Both the position numbers and the translations under genes were made by a program. The notes beneath the pieces were generated by a model, which was given only the letters and a program-made list of their open reading frames with translations, had not been told where the DNA came from and searched no databases. DNA of 64,000 nt from Mucidula mucida (lineage: Eukaryota > Basidiomycota > Agaricomycetes > Agaricales > Physalacriaceae). Shown here piece after piece: positions 57,066 to 64,000 of this stretch (positions within the stretch are counted from its first letter, which is position 1; each line of letters begins with the position of its first letter). The stretch spans positions 1 to 64,000 of the forward strand of contig JADNYV010000157.1 in NCBI GenBank assembly GCA_015501055.1, written 5' to 3'.

Positions 57066-57421
57066 ATGGTAAGCTCATCGTCGTTGAAGTCGTTCGCAGA
57101 GTGCTTATCGTGTACTTAGGACTCTTCAAAAGCCCCCGTCAAGCTTGCTAAAGTCATCAAGGTCCTTGATAATCTGCATTCGAGGTTGCAGTCATCTCAC
57201 AGCGTTGTCTAGGTCCTCGGCAGGACAGGATCTCGGGGTGGTGTTACTCAAGTCCGAGTAGAATTCATGGACGACACTTCCCGATCTATCATCCGCAATG
57301 TGAAGGGCCCCGTCCGTGAGCAGGATATCCTGGCTCTCCTCGAGTCGGAGCGTGAAGCTCGGTGCGTGCTTTTCCCCAATGCACATTCAATTTCTCATAG
57401 ATTCCCAGTCGGCTCCGGTGA
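57066..57421 (+). CDS. RPS28: 40S ribosomal protein S28 (eS28)
   Basis: Four exons, 57066-57068, 57120-57161, 57213-57361 and 57409-57421, give 68 residues, the family's usual length. The first exon is just the ATG. The segments [20 protein letters not shown] and [20 protein letters not shown] are diagnostic, and the last 13-base exon completes the REARRLR end. It is a small OB-fold protein near the mRNA exit and decoding neck. Confidence 0.95.
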
Positions 57422-58291
57422 TCGTTTGTACCATCTGCGTTGTCCGTACTTTGATCCCTCTTCATCCTGTGTCCTATTAACATCGTCTTATAGTCAGTTT
57501 GTATGCTCGTCCGTCGTTGTATAGAATAAATCCATGCGATTTGTCATTTCGGGCCAGCAATGAAATAAATAGCGCGGTCAACTACTGCTTTTGATTTCTC
57601 TGTGCATACAGAACCGTACACGCCTGCAGCACATCAAGAACGATCATCCATACTCCGCACCGCTCTAGCTCACTCTTGCTTTGATGTTACCATTCCCTCG
57701 CGACGGCCTTTCTCTGGTGTCCACTTTGATTGTAGCATTTTGACAAGCGGACGCGGATGGAAACACCGCTGCTGTAGATCTCATGCACGACGCCATAATG
57801 GTCAATGAATGGTCCCGAAAACTCCAGGCCAGGACTTGGCTTCGCGTTTGAGTGTCCAAGGTGTTGCTAGCTGCAACATCCTAGTCCACACCAATGATTT
57901 GAAGGACCGCCGCATTATACGATAAGGGTGCATACCGGTACATAGCGAGTTTCGCCAAGCTGAGTGCTCTTCTTGGAAAACGCGTATAGGTGGTACAGTA
58001 TGCATTCGGATTGGTGATCGAGCGTGTATGAGCTTGGCCGGGTGTTGACCCAGGAAGACGCGTATCAGCATGATTTATATGATATATAGGTTGATACAGT
58101 GGCATGCAGATATGAGCTCAGTCTAGTACTACTACTACTTATGAAATGAAGACGGTTGACAAGGAAGAAGGAATGATCGGCAGTGTGAACCCTGACCACG
58201 ACCACCATGACATCCTCTAACTGATAGAGCATACCCTTCTTACCCATTCCATACCCAGACTACCTTTCTATACCGTAAATGTCCTTCAGTC
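57422..58291. other. Intergenic region
   Basis: 870 bases without a supported gene. A minus-strand frame at 57802-58071 is of unremarkable composition and lacks splice partners. Nothing else was recognised. Confidence 0.4.
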
Positions 58292-61178
58292 ATGTCTGCT
58301 CTCGCTACTGCCCCGCCTAGACAGGGTACGCTGCCACAACTTGCGTTTTCTAGCGCGTCTCACGCTATTCCAGGCCAGCAGACTGTTCTCGCACGTCTAC
58401 AAGGCCTCTTTCCCCATTCTCCATCACATGGACCTCATAGCGCCCTCGACTCCCCCTTCAATACCCAGGTAACGACGCCATCACCATCCAGAATACCCAG
58501 CGCCCCAAAATTCCTCAAAGTTCGTATATTGACATGGAATATGCACGACTCCGTCCCCAAGGTGCGTCCTAGCGTCTACTCACCTGTATAGGCTAATAAA
58601 TAGACAATAGGGAGATCTGGAGGAACTGTTGGGCAGGGTCCCATTTTACAACCCACCAACAACGGACGATTCTGTGATCAACCCCTTTCCTGCTCTGCCA
58701 GTAGATGAACTCCATCCTTATCATCTCGTCGTCGTGTACGCTACCGTTTGCTGTTACTCCTGTTCTAAATATCTCATCGTGCTTATAGCGCCGGCCAGGA
58801 ATGTCCCTCTCTCTCAGGTCAGCCAAACGCGGTCGCATCATTCGTTATTTCATACTGACGGCTGTCAGGCATACCCATGGGCATTGGCGCCGGTTTCAGA
58901 CTTATTGACAAAGAGGACAAGGAGAAGGACCGCCCCGAGTCCATCCGCTCCAAGAAGCACATCGAAGATTCACCTCATGAAGCCTTAACTGGATGGACGG
59001 CAATGGTCGAGGACTGGCTGTGTCATGCTGGCGCGTGTGGGACACGTCTTTCATCACCGACAACATCCGAAATAAGCGGTTCTAAACCACTATCCCCTCG
59101 CGCATCAGTCAGGGAACCCAGGAAGGGTCCGTACCAAATGCTTACCAAAGAGCGCATGATGGGCATCTATCTCGCCGTTTACATCCATCGCGACTTGCGT
59201 TCTCACGTTCATGGCATATCAAAGTCGGCTGTCACCGCTGGACTCATTGGTGGGCGAGTGGGGAACAAAGGAGCCGTTGGCATTAGTATCAAAGTCGACG
59301 AGACGTCTTTCCTTTTTCTCAATTGTCATTTGGCAGCCCACGAAGGCAAGGTCCACCACCGTCTAGCAAACCTAGCCAAGATAAAGGTATCGTGCCCTAT
59401 CATTTTGTCAAGCGATTCTAATTGTTTGCTAGTCCGAATTATCGGTTGAAGACTATTTGCCTGCTGATGACCCTCGCATAATGGCTGAAGACCTCACCGA
59501 CAAGTTTGACTTTACGTTCCTCTTCGGCGACCTTAATTTCCGTCTTGACATTTCCCGTCTTCACGCGGATTGGTTAATCTCGCGGCAAGACTACTCGCAA
59601 GCATTATGTTTTGACCAGTTGCGTAACTTGATGGAAAAGGGCGAGGCTTTTGTAGGGTTCAAGGAGGCTCCCATAGACTTCCCCCCGACGTTCAAGTATG
59701 ATGTTTTGCGGACATTAAAGCGCCCAAAACGTCATGGTTCGAGACTTGATCGTTGGCGAATTCAACAGGAGAAATCGAATCCTCTCACTGATGTTGAAGA
59801 GAAGGAACTTGACGATGTCGAGGATGAAGATGCAGACGATGATGACGAGGAGGAGCGTGATGAGGAGCGTGGCGGAGAGAACGCGTCGTTGGCCTCCTCC
59901 TCCATGTGGACGTCGTTGCATTCGAGGCCTGCAACAGAGGCAGACGATGATTATTTTGATCATAAGCCTACCTCACATATCACGACTCCGGGAAGCCGAA
60001 TATCTCTTTCGTTGGCTGCGCAAAAGGCCAAAACGAAGTGGATGTCGCTCTTATCACCAGGTTCGCCGACTTCCCCATTGAAGTGGACTAGGGCTAGGCA
60101 GGAGATATTCTCGCCGTTGCGCGGCAGCAATCATAAATCCCATAGATCGATGGCAGATTTTAGAGAAGCCGAAGACACTCAACCGCTCAAACAGAAGCGC
60201 GCCTCTTCTCTGGATAGAGACGATGTTGACCGGGCATTACTCAAACCTCCCCCCTTGGGCAGAGTCAGCTCGTCCAAGTCTAGCGTGATGAGCGATGATG
60301 AAGATGCTTTTCCAATAAATCATGAGAAGGGCGTTTATGACTCGTCCACCAAGAGGCGGGTGCCCAGTTGGTACGTTTCTACCCTCTGGGACCTTTTTGC
60401 AAACTAACTATTCTGCAGGTGTGACCGGATATTGTGGAAATCCACGGTTGAGCCTGATCCAGAGCCTGACTTGCTGGGTTTCGAATCACAGTCGAAAGGC
60501 CGTTCACGTATGGGCCAGTTCTTTGCAAATGCTTTCCGACCTCTGTCCGCGCGTGGGCGACGAGAATCATGTAGCTCTGTACTGTCGGCGACGACAACCG
60601 CTGTCAGTACGACAGTACCCTTTCAGCCGTCCTCCCCTCTACCATTTTCCAGCGATGAGGGCGATGTTCTAGAGGTCACTGCGCCCTTTTCTCGATTTGT
60701 CTCTTCGTCTTCGTCCAAGCCTTCCCTTGCTCATACGAAATCACACGATACCTTGCTTGTAACGTCACAGCCTCCACTTCCGCGGCGGACATCCAACGAT
60801 GTACGGAGGTCTAGAACGTTTTCGCTAACGTCGGCGGCTGAAGGCGGGGAGGCCGCACCTCGTCGGTCGTCGACTACAGATGGGCACATTATGAGTGCTC
60901 CGATAGTGAGTCCCCCGTCGGGTGCAACTCGAGAGCTCGGACACTTGCCTACACCGTCCCGCTGGCGCTTCTTGAACCCCTTCGTGTCGCACAACAACAA
61001 CAACGCTGTGCCCACGTTGAATCAGATGCCAGACGCGGTCGTTGCGACTCCCGAAATTAGAAGGAAGGGCGACATTGTGTGTCTGAGTTATGATACTTTG
61101 GATGATCGCGGTATGCGCAAGTTGGAAGGACGGAGCGACCATAGGCCGGTGATTGGAAGTTATGCGGTGTACGTTTAG
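58292..61178 (+). CDS. Inositol-polyphosphate 5-phosphatase
   Basis: Six exons, 58292-58561, 58611-58735, 58789-58817, 58869-59386, 59433-60370 and 60419-61178, give 879 residues in frame. The catalytic IPPc domain shows VRILTWNMHD, AGQECPSLS, FLFGDLNFRLD, PPTFKYD and RRVPSWCDRILW, ending in SDHRPV. These are the metal- and phosphate-binding motifs of the DNase I-like fold. The domain is interrupted after PPTFKYD by about 200 residues of acidic and Ser-rich sequence, and again before SDHRPV by about 200 more. It should remove the 5-phosphate of PI(4,5)P2 or inositol phosphates, at membranes. There is no Sac1 domain, so it is not a synaptojanin. Confidence 0.9.
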
Positions 61179-61741
61179 AGGCGGGGAGGACGGAGAGTAA
61201 TCTAAGATGCAGTTCCTATATAATATAGACACTTACTTTAGTTGTTTACTTACGATTGATACCAACAGGCGTATTTTTATTGGTTTTTTCTTCTGTATTC
61301 TGTAGATATGGATACGCAGGATATTTCGAGTCTGCGGTCATGATTTTGCCGATGTTGTGTGAACAAACCGACCTGTACTCTATTCTACCCGCGCATCATT
61401 ATTGCCATGGTATTGTAAGCTAAAGCAAGCAGCTTTGACATGTCAGGCTGATGTTAGTAGGCCAGAATCAGCTTCCTGACTAACTGCATTAATCACAATG
61501 ACTCAAGCACTGGGCTTATACAACGACATAAGCCAGCTTTGATGGTCGTTTATTCACATCGTCGAAATTCTGACTGTGGAGACCAAAGCCTCCCTGTCTA
61601 TATGAAGCACAGGCTTCTATCGACAGCAAAACTGTATACGTGCAATTTGATGATGTCCTTGAGGGGCCATCAAAGTAATCCTGGCGTTGTAGCCCAAATT
61701 AGGCGTCGGCAACTGCCGAACAGGCTTACACTGTAACAGTC
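61179..61741. other. Intergenic region
   Basis: About 560 bases between same-strand genes; no supported gene. Confidence 0.4.
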
Positions 61742-62883
61742 ATGCAAGGTATATTTGGCTCGCTCTCCATCCTCAACACCGCGCCTAACCATTTCAAGGC
61801 TTCAACAAATACTACCCTCCGGACTATGATGGCGAAAACACAAGAGTCTTAACTCTTACCGAGGTAAATACTCTTCAAATATAGTCCTCGCGTATACCGA
61901 CAATCAATATCACACCAGGGATACACGCGCTGGGAGACCGAGCGCGCAAGATTGACAAGGGAATTCTGATAACGCGGTTTGAGCTGCCCTTCAACATCTG
62001 GTGGTAACGCGCTCTAGTCCAAGTACCAAATACAAACTTATCTCTAAACCCTTTGTGTAGTGGAACATGCAACAACCACATCGGCATGGGTGTGCGCTAC
62101 AACGCGGAGAAGAAAAAGGTCGGCAACTACTACTCGACGGCCATATACTCCTTTCGCTGCAAATGCCATCTCTGCGACGGCTGGTTCGAAATCCAGACCG
62201 ATCCAAAGGTGCGCACGATATCCGTGGGCTCATTCCGGTGGCGTAGTAACACAAAACTATCTAGAATACCCGCTATGTCGTTATCTCTGGCGCCAGGCAG
62301 AAGGACGAGGACTGGGACCCAGAGGAGAACGGAGGCTTTGCCGTACACGGTACGTACGTCCGAGGAGGATACACACACACACTTACCCGTATACTCCAGA
62401 TACCGAGACCGCGAATGCCCCCGTAGACCCCCTCGCCGCTCTGGAAAAACAACCTCGGCGCAGAACCACCTGACGCAGGTCCAGTTACCGCGTCTCGAGT
62501 CCCTGCAGTCGGTCTCCGATCAGTTCAACGCAGATCCCTATACACTCTCGTCGAAAATCAGGAAGCAGTTTAGGGCGGAGAAGAAGGTGGACATTGCCAA
62601 GCGCAAGGCTGATGATACCATCAGGGATCGGTATGCGTTGCCTAGCGAGCTCAAGCTCCTGGAGGATAACGCGCAAACGGCCCGAGAGGCGAAAGAACAG
62701 TGGGCAAAGGCTGTGGAATCGAGGGATGCCAAGCGCCGTAAATTGTCGCCAGTCCCGTCGACTATCACTTTGTTGTCGTCCTCGCGCTCCAAACCCAGCG
62801 CGAGCAAGACCCCGATCGACGCGCTGCGTGCGCGCGTTCTTGGAAACACTGCAAAGAGATCTCTACCTTCACGGACAAAGTAG
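61742..62883 (+). CDS. SAF4: Splicing factor Saf4/CCDC130 (Yju2 family)
   Basis: Six exons: 61742-61748, 61799-61863, 61919-62003, 62061-62208, 62265-62349 and 62400-62883, about 291 residues. The start MQGFNKYYPPDYDG, then RFELPFNIWCGTCNNHIGM, GVRYNAEKKKVGNYY and FRCKCHLCDGWFEIQTD match the CWC16 family, with four Cys forming a zinc site. A basic C-terminal tail follows. In its family this factor joins the spliceosome around the first catalytic step. Two bases are missing relative to the frame: a G at about 61919 and an A near 62450. These are likely consensus errors. Intron 5 carries an (AC)6 run. Confidence 0.88.
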
Positions 62884-63184
62884 ATACTCGCATCTTTGCT
62901 ATATCCTTTGAAGCTGCCTATTTATTACATGTAGCCATACCTAGTCCATGATATATTACACTGTATCACATCTCCAAATCTCTCACGACAACCTGTTCTG
63001 TGGTTCAGAAGACGTCGATAGCGAGGTAGAACAACATATAGCAATACACAGAGCACGTAATAATCAAGAAGGAAATGTAGCGATGAAAAGAATAGAGATG
63101 AATAACTCCGGGAAGGGATAGAACTATAAGATAATGGTAGTATAAAAAGCACAAGCAATCCAGAGATAAACACCCAACCAAATG

Positions 63185-64000
63185 CTATGAGGACTGGAAT
63201 ATAGCCCATGGCTGATCCAGCGTGGACATAGGACCATCCCATTTCCACTCCGTCGACTGATAATACGCCGACTCTCCCCCGTCCACCTCTTTCATCGTAC
63301 TGAGCCGAAGAGGATCCGCTGGTTCCTCCGTTTTGAGATCTGAGAAAGTGAGCGCGTGATGCGTCCCATCTGCCTCGGAGCCAGATTCAGGACTGGGATT
63401 CGTCGACGACGAAGAGACCAGGTCAGGCGTCGCAGCCTTTGATCCTGTCTCGTCTTCATCAGCGACCGCCTCGGTCTCAAATGAAGAAAAGTCGAAAAAC
63501 TCGAATTCGTCGACGGAGGGGATAGGCGGTGAGGACGGTCGTGCTCCAGAGCCACTTGCCTCGCCTACAGACATGGAACCGTCCGGCACCGCACTATATC
63601 CTTTGAGTATGATATCCAAAGTGTCGGAAATGTCAGACGATATGCCTTCACCACCGGCCAACTTGATGAGCTCGGTCATTTGCTCTAGGAAAACGCTAGC
63701 ATCCTCCTCAGTTTCCACTTTAGTCGCTTGTTCCTCACGCTGCTTGAGCATATCGTTCGAAGGTCCTTCCCAATCTGTCTTCTGCTTTTTCGGTGGTGAT
63801 GGTTCGTTAGCGACGCCATTCATATATGGTGGTGTGGCACCGGGTGCGGTCGCAGGTGGTGCGTCGTCTTCGCGGGGACGTTTGTTACTGGGAGATGGTG
63901 CGGGGAGGGTGGCGGGTTCCGGATTCGGCGTAGAAAGCACTTTCGAGGCACGACGAGTGGATTTCGGAGGCGGCTTGGCTTTGATTTTCGCTTTGGGAGA
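63185..64000 (-). CDS. C-terminal part of an unidentified, disordered protein (partial)
   Basis: The minus-strand frame is open from the right edge of the window to TAG 63185-63187, at least 271 codons, with no believable start, so the gene continues beyond 64000. The N-terminal part seen is Lys/Pro/Ser-rich with a KRPRE cluster and a PPKKQK cluster, suggesting a nuclear protein. A helical segment (FLEQMTELIKLAGG) follows, then acidic Ser-rich sequence and a conserved-looking end WKWDGPMSTLDQPWAIF. I do not recognise the family. Confidence 0.6.
   Translation of the reverse strand, partial: SPKAKIKAKPPPKSTRRASKVLSTPNPEPATLPAPSPSNKRPREDDAPPATAPGATPPYMNGVANEPSPPKKQKTDWEGPSNDMLKQREEQATKVETEEDASVFLEQMTELIKLAGGEGISSDISDTLDIILKGYSAVPDGSMSVGEASGSGARPSSPPIPSVDEFEFFDFSSFETEAVADEDETGSKAATPDLVSSSSTNPSPESGSEADGTHHALTFSDLKTEEPADPLRLSTMKEVDGGESAYYQSTEWKWDGPMSTLDQPWAIFQSS

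Noticed and set aside
1..64000. CRISPR array, tRNA or rRNA genes
   Set aside because: No regularly spaced repeats and no convincing tRNA or rRNA sequence was recognised by eye; short tRNAs could still be missed.

Overview
This window is nuclear DNA of a filamentous basidiomycete, most likely an Agaricomycete. Genes are dense, sit on both strands and are cut by many 45-60 bp GT-AG introns. Recognisable families include agaric-type F-box genes, a DUF6534-like seven-helix membrane protein, a MAT-type HMG-box factor, a fungal predicted AAA-ATPase family and a cytochrome P450 relic. No viral, bacterial or CRISPR sequence was recognised.

Layout. 1-16.6 kb is a rearranged accessory region. It opens with an AT-rich long inverted repeat (1-1256), followed by two direct copies of an F-box gene block (1085-3650 and 14030-16600). 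It also holds three copies of an AAA-ATPase-like gene: truncated at 3729-4368, apparently intact at 6507-8178, frameshifted at 11888-13202. The intact copy is divergently paired with an unrecognised, broken gene (8423-11380), whose 5' half and promoter recur in inverted order at 13203-14010. 16.6-18.9 kb holds TSR2, a P450 relic and a dispersed repeat. From 18.85 kb the window is mainly housekeeping: CDC73 and FCP1 (divergent, Pol II elongation and CTD dephosphorylation), the V-ATPase proteolipid, the spliceosomal helicase BRR2, ATP synthase subunit g, an HMG-box regulator, a dead helicase gene, NOP8 and RPS10 (divergent), phosphopantothenate-cysteine ligase, ribosomal P0, a GKT-type NTPase gene, a short-chain dehydrogenase, complex I 49 kDa subunit, a DUF6534-like protein, a small single-helix mitochondrial-type protein, RPS28, an inositol-polyphosphate 5-phosphatase, SAF4/CCDC130 and the 3' part of an unidentified gene running off the right edge.

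How genes relate. Five loci serve ribosomes (TSR2, NOP8, RPS10, RPP0, RPS28), two serve the spliceosome (BRR2, SAF4), two serve Pol II elongation (CDC73, FCP1), and four are organelle or proton-pump components.

Caveat. Several essential genes (CDC73, FCP1, CAB2, RPP0, NUO49, SAF4) each need one or more missing bases to keep frame, nearly all as single-base deletions, nine of them in RPP0. This looks like consensus error, so single frameshifts alone are weak evidence of gene death here. Exon borders are read by eye from splice signals and family conservation; no search was run.
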